41,457 bases of DNA from Clostridia bacterium (lineage in GTDB: Bacteria > Bacillota > Clostridia > Oscillospirales > CAG-272). Of this stretch, positions 14,504 through 23,087 are shown piece by piece. Position 1 is the stretch's first letter. Each line of letters begins with the position of its first letter. The notes beneath the pieces were generated by a model. The model did not search any database. It saw nothing but the letters and a program-made list of their open reading frames with translations, and had not been told where the DNA came from. The translations under genes were made by a program, and so were the position numbers. Where the stretch lies: the NCBI GenBank assembly GCA_017456895.1, contig JAFTIN010000028.1, positions 1-41,457 of the forward strand, given 5' to 3'.

Positions 14504-17500
14504 ATGAAAAGAACTGTAAAGCTTGCTTTGTTAACTTTGTCGGTCTTAATTGTCGGCGTCCTTACGCTTACCGCTTGTAGCTTTGGATCCGGCTGCACTC
14601 ACAAAAACGCCGTGACGATCGACCGTGCCGTAGAGCCTACCTGCTCGTCCGACGGCCTTACCGAGGGCAGGCATTGTTCTGACTGCGGTGAGATCATCAT
14701 TAAACAGGAGACGATAAAGGCTCTTCCTCATACAGAGGTTATCGACGAGGCTGTCGAGCCCACCTGTACAGAGCCCGGCCTTTCCAAAGGAAAGCATTGC
14801 TCGGTCTGTGACACCGTTATAGTGGAGCAGAAGGTTCTTGACGCATACGGCCACCTCGAGGACACAAGGCTCGGCTACAGCGCCACCTGTACCTCTACAG
14901 GCCTTACCGATGAGGTATATTGCACTATCTGTGATGAGATAATAACCGCTGCTGTCGAGATCCCCGAAAAGGGACACGACTATGGCGACTGGGTCGTGAC
15001 CAAGCAGCCTACCGAATCAGCAGACGGAGAAAAGCGCCGAGACTGTAAAAACTGTGACGCTTACGAGACGGATATAGTTTCTTCTATCGTCCATACACAT
15101 GATACGAAAACCGTTATTAAAGCTGTCGCGCCTACCTGCACAAGCTCCGGTCTCACCGAGGGAAGAAAGTGCTCCGTGTGCGGCGAGACAGTAATCGCTC
15201 AACAGACCGTTCCCGCATCCGGCCATTCGTATCAGACAAACGTTGTTTCTCCCACCTGTACACAGAGCGGATATACCAATCACACCTGTTCCGTCTGCGG
15301 AGATTTTTATAATGACAATATGGTTGGAGCTCTCGGTCACATAGAGGCGGAAAAGCCCGCAGTAACTCCTACCTGTACCGATCCGGGACTTACAAAGGGA
15401 GTGTATTGCTCACGCTGCGGCGAAACTATTAAAGCTCAGCAGACGGTTAGTTCTCTCGGTCATAGCCACGCTATCTCCGAGGTTCCCGGTAGCGACGGTA
15501 CCTATGCCTCCGTCTGTACAAGATGCGGCGACGTTGAGTCCTACGTTACCTCTATCAAGTACGAGGATTACGGAGCAGTAGGCGACGGTGTTACCGATGA
15601 CTCCGAGGCTATCCGTAAGGCGCATAATGCGGCTAATGCCGCAGGACTTCCCGTTGAGGGCAAGGCAGGCGCAACATATTATATTGGCGCAATTTCGCAA
15701 ACTATAGTTATCAAAACCGATACAAACTGGAACGGTGCGAGCTTTATATTTGATGACAGTACTATCCGTTGGGATGATACAAAGCTCAGAAATATATGTG
15801 TATTTACCATAGCCCCCGACACCGCCGCCAGGAGCGTGAGCGTTCCCTCCGCCTTAGCAAAGAACGGTCTTTCCAAGGGGCAGACTAATATTGGTATGAC
15901 GTTCTCCGAGCCTTGTATGATCAAGATCGAGAACTCTAAAGAAAGGATCTACATACGCAACGGTGTAAACTCTACCAACGGTGCTTATAAAAATGAGATG
16001 ATTCTCGTTGACAAGAACGGCAACGTTGATCCCTCCACACCTATTCAGTTTGATTATTCCTCTATAACCACGATCATCGTATACTCCATAAACGAAAAGG
16101 CTATAAGAGTTGGAAACGCTACCTTCACTACCATAGCTCCCAATCCCAAGGAGCAGGATCCCAATTTCGAAAACAACAACACGAGCTTCTTTAACCGTGG
16201 CCTGTGTATTGAGCGCTCCAATACTACGGTTTACGACGTTGAGCATATCGTAGAAAACGAGATGATGACTATCGAGACCGACAGGAACGGTGATGGAGTC
16301 ATTGATAAATGGGGCGCTGATAAATCTTACGGCGTTACGTATAACGGATTCTATTCTTTCAACAACGCGTATAACGTTACGATGCAGGACTGCGTTGTTG
16401 AGGGACACCAAGCGTACAGCTTCTGGCAGGATCTTAACGGCGTGTCAACTCGTAACGAGGTAGGTAACTACGATATTACGGCAAGTAGATGTGTCAACAT
16501 CAATTTCATAAGAGTAAGACAGTATGAGAACGAGGCGACCGGAGAGGTGATCACCAACAGATTTATGTATCACGGTATCATGGGTACAAACTGGTGCCGT
16601 AACATGGTTCTTGACGGATGCTACCTCGACCGCTTCGACTCTCACCAGGGTATGTATAACGCCACACTTAAGAACTCCACCTTCGGCTTTGGTATACTCG
16701 TGATCGGCGGTGGTAAGCTCTATATCGAGGATGTGACCCGTGTAAGCGGATCGGCATTTATCCATCTCCGTATGGACTACAGCAGCTATTTTAACGGTGA
16801 CGTCGAGATCGTTAACTGTGATATGTCCTCCGAGCTTGCTTATATCGTTGAGGGCAAGTGGCAGAGCTTTGATTGCGGTCTTCCAAACCATATGATCAAC
16901 TCGCTTGTGATCAACGGACTTACTGTTGACCGTAACAGTATTAGTCTTTACAACATTTACGGCGCTACCGTCGACTCTCTTACCGATTCTGTCAATCCGC
17001 TTATCCTTCCTACGTATATTAAGGTTGACGGAGTAAAGAGGCCTAACGGCGCTAACGTATTCGTGAACGTATCCTCACCTGCCGATCTCTTTGCGGGAGT
17101 TGAGATTGATATGCATAAGCACACCTGGGACGACGGAGTCGTAGTAACTCCAGTGTCGACGACCAACTGTAAGTCGGGAACAATCAAATATACCTGCACG
17201 GATCCCGACTGTGGGGAAACAAGGATAGGCGTCATTCCTTCGACAAAGCCCCATTCCTCACTTACACATACCATCTCGGACGGTATCATCACCTACACCT
17301 GTCCTACCTGTAACGCGAGCTATACGCCTGACGTGAACGGCGTCTCGGACGGTTCGGATTATTCCGTTATTCAGGGCGGAGGAGCCAACGCGAGCCGTGG
17401 ATATACCACCGGTGGCTCGGATAATCCTCTTATGGAGGACGGAGTATATAAGCTTCTCAAGGCTAATTCCAACGCTTCGACACAGCTCGAGCTTTGGCTT

Positions 17501-18031
17501 CCCTCCAAGAGCAACGGACTCAACGATCTGTCGTCGGCAAATAACGCCGTTGGCTATCTTTCCTTCAAGCTTAACGCCTATACTGATCACTCGTCCGGCT
17601 TCTCGATGAAGTTCGTTGACATCGAATCGAACGTAGGCGCAAACCGTTGGAAAGAGGGCGGTGTTATCACCGAGAACTTCCTTACCGTTTCCGCTCCTGT
17701 TACCAGTGGCTGGCTCACCAAAACCACAAAGGTTACTATCTCCGGTTGGGGAGGAACTCTCAAGACGGTCGACGTGACCAAAAACGCGGATAGCTTCACC
17801 GGTTGGATCGATATTAAGCTCGTTATTGAGCTCAGCGCAGAAAATGATACGGTAACCGTCCACTACTACGTCGACGGATCTTACGTAAGGAGCGCCAGCA
17901 AGCCTCTTACCACCCTGGCTAATACCATCAGCGGTGTATACGTCTCAGGATATACCCAGAGTCAGGGCAGCGGACTTATGCTTGACGATGTAGCCTTTAG
18001 CTGCTCATTCGGTAAAAAGGTATCCGACTGA
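14504..18031 (+). CDS. large lipoprotein: Cys modules, pectate-lyase-like beta-helix, C-terminal beta-sandwich-like region
   Basis: 1175 residues from MKRTVKLALL, with lipobox LTAC (Cys 25), so it is surface-anchored. The start at 14504 fits AAGTGG six bases upstream; 14498 is also possible. Residues ~31-345 hold eight Cys-pair modules of the type PTC-x11-CSxCG-x14-GH; number 4 lacks the first Cys and number 8 is short. From ~352 the sequence YGAVGDGVTDDSEAI marks the start of a pectate-lyase-type right-handed beta-helix that runs to ~862 with repeated Asn-rich strands. Another Cys-pair region follows (~871-945), then a ~220-residue LamG/concanavalin-like region. It probably binds or cleaves a polysaccharide outside the cell; the catalytic residues were not identified. 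A single-gene unit with an operator-bearing promoter. Confidence 0.93.
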   Translation: MKRTVKLALLTLSVLIVGVLTLTACSFGSGCTHKNAVTIDRAVEPTCSSDGLTEGRHCSDCGEIIIKQETIKALPHTEVIDEAVEPTCTEPGLSKGKHCSVCDTVIVEQKVLDAYGHLEDTRLGYSATCTSTGLTDEVYCTICDEIITAAVEIPEKGHDYGDWVVTKQPTESADGEKRRDCKNCDAYETDIVSSIVHTHDTKTVIKAVAPTCTSSGLTEGRKCSVCGETVIAQQTVPASGHSYQTNVVSPTCTQSGYTNHTCSVCGDFYNDNMVGALGHIEAEKPAVTPTCTDPGLTKGVYCSRCGETIKAQQTVSSLGHSHAISEVPGSDGTYASVCTRCGDVESYVTSIKYEDYGAVGDGVTDDSEAIRKAHNAANAAGLPVEGKAGATYYIGAISQTIVIKTDTNWNGASFIFDDSTIRWDDTKLRNICVFTIAPDTAARSVSVPSALAKNGLSKGQTNIGMTFSEPCMIKIENSKERIYIRNGVNSTNGAYKNEMILVDKNGNVDPSTPIQFDYSSITTIIVYSINEKAIRVGNATFTTIAPNPKEQDPNFENNNTSFFNRGLCIERSNTTVYDVEHIVENEMMTIETDRNGDGVIDKWGADKSYGVTYNGFYSFNNAYNVTMQDCVVEGHQAYSFWQDLNGVSTRNEVGNYDITASRCVNINFIRVRQYENEATGEVITNRFMYHGIMGTNWCRNMVLDGCYLDRFDSHQGMYNATLKNSTFGFGILVIGGGKLYIEDVTRVSGSAFIHLRMDYSSYFNGDVEIVNCDMSSELAYIVEGKWQSFDCGLPNHMINSLVINGLTVDRNSISLYNIYGATVDSLTDSVNPLILPTYIKVDGVKRPNGANVFVNVSSPADLFAGVEIDMHKHTWDDGVVVTPVSTTNCKSGTIKYTCTDPDCGETRIGVIPSTKPHSSLTHTISDGIITYTCPTCNASYTPDVNGVSDGSDYSVIQGGGANASRGYTTGGSDNPLMEDGVYKLLKANSNASTQLELWLPSKSNGLNDLSSANNAVGYLSFKLNAYTDHSSGFSMKFVDIESNVGANRWKEGGVITENFLTVSAPVTSGWLTKTTKVTISGWGGTLKTVDVTKNADSFTGWIDIKLVIELSAENDTVTVHYYVDGSYVRSASKPLTTLANTISGVYVSGYTQSQGSGLMLDDVAFSCSFGKKVSD

Positions 18032-18047
18032 AAAAATAACAAATAAA

Positions 18048-18092
18048 AGCGCCAAAAGGCGCTGTGGGAGAGCTTCGGCTCTCCCTTTATTT
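18048..18092 (+). terminator. double-hairpin terminator
   Basis: AGCGCC-AAAA-GGCGCT (18048-18063) is followed by GGGAGAGC-TTCG-GCTCTCCC (18066-18085) and TTTATTTTTTC. Confidence 0.92.
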
Positions 18093-18113
18093 TTTCTTTT
18101 TACCCGCCCGTAC

Positions 18114-18142
18114 TTGACAAGTGCGCAAATATAGTATATAAT
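18114..18142 (+). promoter_or_regulatory. promoter of the CMP kinase-argS unit
   Basis: TTGACA (18114-18119), 17 bp, TATAAT (18137-18142): perfect consensus. Confidence 0.93.
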
Positions 18143-18181
18143 ATTTAAGTTAAATTCACTTTCAGGAAGGATGGGTGCGTT

Positions 18182-19000
18182 ATGGACAAGATATCCTTGG
18201 CCGGAGATCTCGGCAGCGGCAAGAGCACGGTAGCGAAGATACTGATCGAAGCTCTCGGCGCCGAGTATTATTCTACCGGCAGTATAGTCAGAGCTATAGC
18301 CGAAAAGAAGGGCATGACCATAGGAGAGCTCAACGTCTATATGGAGACTCATCCGGAGATAGACAGGGAAGTAGACGACGGGCTTATCGCCCTCGCCTCT
18401 GATCCCAGATCGCTCATTATCGACTCGCGTATGGCCTGGCATTTCACCGAGGGTACCTTCAAGGTCTACTTATCCACCGACACCGAGACCTCTGCGATCC
18501 GTATTATGAGCGCCAACCGCTCCTGTGAGCACGCCTCGACGCTTGAGGAGACCATCGCCTGTACAAGAGCTCGTCGAGAGAGCGAAAAGAAGAGATATTC
18601 AGAGAAGTATGGAGTCGACATTACCGACCTTACCAATTACTCACTCGTCGTGGACACCACCGGCGCCACGCCCGAGGAGGTAGCCGGCGTGATCATCTCC
18701 TCGTTTGAAAAATGGAGAGAGAACAGAGAGGCTACATTCTGCTATCTTTCTCCCGAGAGACTCAACTATATTGACGACGAGCACGATGCAGAGCTGCTCC
18801 GAGACCTTTCCGCAAGGCTTGAGAGGGGAGAGGATATCCCCGAGATCACCGTCTTTGAGAAGGACGGAGAGTTCTATCTTGATTCCGGCACGGAGTCTGC
18901 TCTCGCATACGCCTTCAACCTCTACACCTACCTCCCCGTAAGACTTGTTAAGGGCGAGCAGGGGGAGAGAAAATACGTCAAAATGAAGAATTCACTTTAA
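18182..19000 (+). CDS. archaeal-type cytidylate kinase-like protein with extra C-terminal domain
   Basis: 272 residues. The first ~180 follow the archaeal-type CMP kinase pattern, not the usual bacterial Cmk: P-loop GDLGSGKST (8-16), YYSTGSIVRAIAEKKGM, HPEIDREVDD, then a lid with RARRESEKKRYSEKYGVD and the domain end LVVDTTGATPEEV. It should phosphorylate CMP/dCMP or a related small substrate using ATP. Residues ~185-272 are an extra domain not found in normal CMP kinases: IPEITVFEKDGEFYLDSG and LPVRLVKGEQGE resemble the ParB/sulfiredoxin-like fold. It starts the transcript that continues into argS with a 9-base gap. The second kinase-like gene at 40594 is of a different type. Confidence 0.85.
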   Translation: MDKISLAGDLGSGKSTVAKILIEALGAEYYSTGSIVRAIAEKKGMTIGELNVYMETHPEIDREVDDGLIALASDPRSLIIDSRMAWHFTEGTFKVYLSTDTETSAIRIMSANRSCEHASTLEETIACTRARRESEKKRYSEKYGVDITDLTNYSLVVDTTGATPEEVAGVIISSFEKWRENREATFCYLSPERLNYIDDEHDAELLRDLSARLERGEDIPEITVFEKDGEFYLDSGTESALAYAFNLYTYLPVRLVKGEQGERKYVKMKNSL

Positions 19001-19009
19001 GAGGTAAAT

Positions 19010-20760
19010 ATGCTTATTCTTAAGAAGAAGACCGCTTCGCTTCTCGCGGAGTGTATAAAAGAAAAGTTCGGAGAGGGACTTCTCTCATCCGATGAAATAT
19101 TCACTATGCTTGAGTATCCTCCGGATACTTCAATGGGCGACATAGCGCTGCCTTGCTTCCGCCTGTCGAGAACGCTCCGCCGCTCTCCCGTGCAGATCGC
19201 ACAAACACTTGCGGAGAACGTCTCGTGCGACGAGTTCTCCTCGGTATCGGCTCTCAACGGTTACCTTAACTTCAAGGTCAATCACACAGCCTTTGCATCA
19301 AGGGTAGTCTCCGACGTTGACAGACTCGGTGACAAGTACGGCTCGCCTATGAACGGTGTCGGTAAGAAGGTCGTCCTCGACTACTCCTCACCCAACGTTG
19401 CCAAGCCCTTCCACATCGGCCACCTCGGTACCACCGTTATCGGCCACTCCCTGAAGCTCCTTCACGAGTTCGCGGGCTACGACTGCTTCGGCATCAACTA
19501 CCTCGGTGACTGGGGTACCCAGTTCGGTAAGCTCATCGTTGCCTACAAGCTCTGGGGCGATAAGGAGACTATCGAGAAGGGCGGAGTAGACGAGCTCGTT
19601 AAGCTCTACGTCAGGATCAACAACGAGATAAAGAGGGAAGAGGACGAGAGCTCGGCAAAGGATCCCGAGGGCAAGAAGTCGTCGCCCCTCGCAGATGAGT
19701 CCAGGCGTGAGTTCACCGCGCTCGAGCACGGTGACGAGGAGAACCTCGAGCTTTGGCGCTGGTTCGTGTCCGTCAGCCTTGAGGAATATCAAAAGACGTA
19801 TAAGCAGCTCGGTATCGAGTTCGACTCATACAAGGGCGAGAGCTTCTACACAGACAAGATGCCCGCCGAGGTACAGAAGCTTCGTGACAAGGGCCTGCTC
19901 GAGATTGACGACGGCGCGTCCATAGTCAACCTTGATAAGTGGAATATGCCCGTCTGTCTTATCTTAAAGCGTGACGGCTCCACTCTCTATCCCACCCGTG
20001 ATATTGCCGCGGCAGTATATCGCAAGAACACCTATAACTTTGATAAAGCGATCTACGTCACCTCCGCCCAGCAATCCTTACACTTTGCCCAGTGGTTCAA
20101 GGTGGTTGAGCTTATGGGCTACGACTGGTATGACGAGCTCGTCCACGTGCCCTACGGTACCGTCAGCGTAAACGGTATGAAGCTCGCGACCAGAACCGGT
20201 AACGTAGTTCTTCTCAAGGATCTCTTTGCCGAGGCTATCGAGCGCGTTGCCGAGATAACCAAGGAGAAGCACCCCGATCCCAAGGAGTGCCTCGAGATCG
20301 CCGAGAAGGTTGGCGTTGGCGCAGTAGTGTTCTACTACCTCTCCAACAACCGTATGCGTGACATCAACTTTATGATGGAGGACGCACTTTCCTTGACGGT
20401 AACACCGGTCCCTACGTTCAGTATACCTACGCGCGTACCTGCTCCGTGCTTGAGAAGGCGGATATCAAGGGCGAGATGACCGGCGCGGAGCTCTCCGACG
20501 TTGAGTTCGAGCTTGCTAAGTGTCTGTCCGTATTCCCCGAGCGTATCAACGCCGCTCTTGCAGATTACGAGCCCAGTATAGTAACAAGATATATCCTTGA
20601 CCTCGCCGCGGCCTTCAACCGCTTCTACCACGAGTGCAAGATCGTCGGCTGTGAGGACGAGCAGCTTCGCTCCAGCCGTATCGCTCTTACCAGGGCGGCC
20701 AACCAGGTGCTCCGCACCGCTCTTCATCTTATCTGTATGCAGAGCCCCGAGAAGATATAA
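19010..20760 (+). pseudogene. argS: arginyl-tRNA synthetase interrupted by a one-base deletion
   Basis: Class I ArgRS joining arginine to tRNA-Arg. The first frame (19010-20479) carries the N-terminal tRNA-recognition domain, the HIGH box in HIGHLGTTVIGH, YLGDWGTQFG, and the KMSKS-equivalent ATRTGNVVLL, and runs correctly to DINFMMEDALS. It then turns to nonsense and stops at 20479. The missing part, the anticodon-binding domain, continues in the frame ending at 20760 (SVLEKADIKGEM ... LHLICMQS). At 20391-20394 the text CCTTGACGG should be CCTTTGACGG: one T is missing. Repaired, the protein is 583 residues, normal length. Because ArgRS is essential and no other copy is seen, a sequencing or assembly error is the simplest explanation. 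Confidence 0.93.
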
Positions 20761-20778
20761 AATTTAGGAGATATAAAT

Positions 20779-21504
20779 ATGTCAGGACATTCAAAATGGA
20801 ACAACATTAAGCACAAGAAGGAGAAGGCTGACGCCGCTAAGGCCAAGATCTTTACCAAGATCGGCAAGGAGATGGCAGTAGCTATTAAGGAGGGCGGTCC
20901 CGATCCGTCCAACAACTCCCGCCTTCGCGACCTTATCGCTAAGGCAAAGGCTAACAACGTGCCTAACGACAACATTCAGAGAACTATTAAGAAGTTCACT
21001 GATTCAAACGACATCAACTACGAGGAGATCGTCTACGAGGGCTACGGTCCCTCGGGCGTTGCTATCATAGTTGAGACCTCTACCGACAACCGTAACCGTA
21101 CCGCGGGCAACGTCCGCGCCGCCTTCAACAAGTATGGCGGAAACCTCGGCCAGAACGGCTGTGTAGGCTTCCTCTTTGAGGAGAAGGGCGTTATCACCAT
21201 CGTTGACGAGGATGAGGAGCTCGATGAGGATAAGGTAATGGAGGACGCTCTCGAGTGCGGAGCAGAGGACATCAAGTGTGACGAGGGTGAGTACACTATC
21301 TACACCTCTGTTGATGACTTTGCGGACGTACGTGAGGCGATTATAGGCCTCGGCTACACCCTCGCTACCGCCGACCTTGCAAAGGTTCCTTCGACCTACG
21401 TTGACCTCGATAACGATGACGATATCGAGAATATGGAGAAGATGCTCGACAAGTTCAACGAGGACGATGACGTAAACGCGGTTTACCATAACTGGAATGC
21501 TTAA
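20779..21504 (+). CDS. yebC: YebC/PmpR-family protein
   Basis: 241 residues, the normal length. The N-terminal signature SGHSKWNNIKHKKEKADA, followed by KIFTKIGKEMAVAIKEGG, is diagnostic of the YebC/TACO1 family. The acidic middle and the domain with TSVDDFADVREAI are also typical. These cytoplasmic proteins act as DNA-binding regulators in some bacteria and as ribosome-associated factors easing translation of proline stretches in others; which applies here cannot be told. TTAGGAG precedes the ATG, 18 bases after the argS end, so it is probably co-transcribed with argS. A strong terminator follows. Confidence 0.97.
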   Translation: MSGHSKWNNIKHKKEKADAAKAKIFTKIGKEMAVAIKEGGPDPSNNSRLRDLIAKAKANNVPNDNIQRTIKKFTDSNDINYEEIVYEGYGPSGVAIIVETSTDNRNRTAGNVRAAFNKYGGNLGQNGCVGFLFEEKGVITIVDEDEELDEDKVMEDALECGAEDIKCDEGEYTIYTSVDDFADVREAIIGLGYTLATADLAKVPSTYVDLDNDDDIENMEKMLDKFNEDDDVNAVYHNWNA

Positions 21505-21535
21505 GCTTTGCCACCCTCGGGCGCAAAGCCTCAAT

Positions 21536-21567
21536 AAAAGCCACGCATTTTTGCGTGGCTTTTATTA
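21536..21567 (+). terminator. terminator after yebC
   Basis: A perfect 12-bp stem AAAAGCCACGCA / TGCGTGGCTTTT (21536-21547/21552-21563) with a TTTT loop. It marks the left edge of the AT-rich island. Confidence 0.93.
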
Positions 21568-21757
21568 TATCTAATTTGCCGTTTAAGGCAAATATATCTG
21601 ACCTTTAGGTATATCGACAAGCATTTCTCAAATGTGGTATCTCATCACTTTCCTCTGTGTAAAAGCACTAAATCTTACCTGCAAAATTTGTATATATTAT
21701 TTTTTATTTTTTGAAACCAAAACGCCTTTTCGGTTGTAAAAATATTTTATTTTTAAA
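21560..21757 (+). repeat. ~200-bp duplicated upstream module, copy 1
   Basis: Nearly identical to 22668-22864. Both begin at the T-run of a terminator (TTTTATTATATC). Both contain the small hairpin TTTGCC-GTTTAA-GGCAAA, the block CATTTCTCAAATGTGG, and AT-rich runs, and end at TTGTAAAAATATTTTATTTT just before the promoter of a lipoprotein gene. No protein is encoded; the gap 21568-21802 holds only this module. Confidence 0.93.
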
Positions 21758-21802
21758 ATATTGGATTGCACTATCCCCCCGGTTTTGAAAAAAAGAAAAA
21801 AC

Positions 21803-21832
21803 TTGACAAGCGTCATAGATTTAATATACAAT
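21803..21832 (+). promoter_or_regulatory. promoter of lipoprotein gene 1
   Basis: TTGACA (21803-21808), 18 bp, TACAAT (21827-21832). Confidence 0.8.
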
Positions 21833-21860
21833 AAAATTGTAAGAAAAAGGAAGTTCTGTT

Positions 21861-21911
21861 ATGGAAAAGATGACTCTTACAAAGAATAAAAATATTAAGA
21901 GGGAAAAATGA
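21861..21911 (+). CDS. possible 16-codon leader peptide
   Basis: ATG at 21861 is preceded by AAGGAAG at normal spacing. It encodes a very basic peptide (MEKMTLTKNKNIKREK), and its TGA overlaps the ATG of lipoprotein gene 1 (ATGA). Translation of the two would be coupled. Coding status rests only on the ribosome-binding site and the overlap. Confidence 0.45.
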   Translation: MEKMTLTKNKNIKREK

Positions 21912-22600
21912 ACATTTTTAAAAAAACGTTATCTACTATATTTTGTCTTACTTTGCTATTATCAATCACGTCTTGCGGCTTCGTTGAATGGATAAAGAAT
22001 GTGTATGATGAAAATTCATGCGGCAAAACGCCGGAAGGATACACAGCAGGCTTTTGGGAACCTCCTTATTTTTACGAAAATAGGGAGTTTCACTGGGTTG
22101 AGACCTTTGAGGAGGTTTTGATTGCTATCGAGCACTTAGAGGCTGCAGGAAATGATATTCCCAAACAAATAATGTCGAAATATGAGACTGATTTGGTAGA
22201 TGCTAAGTACTGCTTCATCATGGATATAGCATCCGGTCATAAGGAAGATAAAAGTAAAGTATGGTATGATAGGAAAGCTAACCGTATCTTAATATGGTAT
22301 ATCGGTATGTTGGATGATCTTAGTATTGAGGAATTGGAATACACATACTATGGTTTGTTTAGAGGATTTGATGTATCTTTGGGTGTAAGAAGTGATATAC
22401 CGCTGGAGGATATAGTTTTTGATTGCACAAATTCAAAAGGCTGGTGCCTTCTTGAGCCAAGAGAAAAAGGTGAACTGCATTTTGGAAGCATAGTCTATTA
22501 CCAAATACAAAGACATGATAATGAGTTGCCCAAGACCTTTCACGAAGATTTTTTGAAAAGTTTAGTATTCATAGGAGGAAAAGAATATGAGGATGACTAA
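21908..22600 (+). CDS. putative lipoprotein, paralog 1 of 3, 230 aa
   Basis: Signal peptide and lipobox ITSC near residue 22. The mature part shares with the next two genes a block around WVETFEEVLIAIEHLEAAG (residues ~61-79), an aromatic-rich middle (Y/W/F clusters), and a closing LPKTFHEDFLKSLVFIGG. Paralog 2 also shares PEGYTAGF. This looks like one small secreted domain of about 150 residues. I do not recognise a named family and see no catalytic motif. Its signal peptide differs from that of paralogs 2 and 3. It has its own promoter and terminator. Codon use is AT-rich (TTA, TTG, AAT, GAT), unlike the GC-richer housekeeping genes on both sides. Confidence 0.88.
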   Translation: MNIFKKTLSTIFCLTLLLSITSCGFVEWIKNVYDENSCGKTPEGYTAGFWEPPYFYENREFHWVETFEEVLIAIEHLEAAGNDIPKQIMSKYETDLVDAKYCFIMDIASGHKEDKSKVWYDRKANRILIWYIGMLDDLSIEELEYTYYGLFRGFDVSLGVRSDIPLEDIVFDCTNSKGWCLLEPREKGELHFGSIVYYQIQRHDNELPKTFHEDFLKSLVFIGGKEYEDD

Positions 22601-22646
22601 AAAGATATAAGCTATTTTGTTAACGGTATCCGTTTTACTTTCTTAC

Positions 22647-22672
22647 CCCCGGTTTTACCGGGGGATTTTTAT
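22647..22672 (+). terminator. terminator of lipoprotein gene 1
   Basis: CCCCCGG-TTTTA-CCGGGGG (22647-22665) followed by ATTTTTA. Confidence 0.9.
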
Positions 22673-22864
22673 TATATCGAATTTGCCGTTTAAGGCAAAT
22701 ATATCGGACCTTCAGGCATATTGACAAGCATTTCTCAAATGTGGTATCTCATCACTTTCCTCTGTGTAAAAGCACCAAATCTTACCTGCAAAATTTGTAT
22801 ATATTATTTTTTATTTTTTGAAACTAAAACGCCCTTTCGGTTGTAAAAATATTTTATTTTAAAA
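22668..22864 (+). repeat. ~200-bp duplicated upstream module, copy 2
   Basis: Second copy of 21560-21757, again starting in the T-run of a terminator and ending shortly before a promoter. Differences are scattered single bases (for example CTTTAGGT/CTTCAGGC), about 95% identity. The gap 22601-22909 holds only the preceding terminator and this module. Confidence 0.93.
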
Positions 22865-22909
22865 ATAAGATCGTATCATAACACTCATCCGCTAAAAAAA
22901 GTGAAAAGC

Positions 22910-22939
22910 TTGACAGACAGCGTAGGTTGATTATATAAT
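22910..22939 (+). promoter_or_regulatory. promoter of lipoprotein genes 2 (and probably 3)
   Basis: TTGACA (22910-22915), 18 bp, TATAAT (22934-22939), related in layout to the promoter at 21803. Confidence 0.85.
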
Positions 22940-22948
22940 ATAATCGAA

Positions 22949-23087
22949 AGAGAGAGGAGAATATATAATGAAAAAAATAATAGCTCTTATTTTGATATAT
23001 TCAGTGATGCTTGTTTTTCTCACCGGATGCTCGTATATTGATATGATCATCGGGAACAATGCGACCGCTGGTGACGAAACGGGCAAT
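22949..23087 (+). repeat. leader-cassette repeat, copy 1 (RBS plus first 40 codons)
   Basis: This matches 23874-24012 at a constant offset of 925 bases. Within the 120 coding bases only about six differ (about 95% identity). Similarity stops sharply after the codons for ETGN/QTGN. Confidence 0.95.

Noticed and set aside
20385..20400. Programmed ribosomal frameshift in argS
   Set aside because: No slippery heptamer in the right phase, no clear downstream pseudoknot, and the fault is exactly a one-base loss in a short T-run of a conserved gene.
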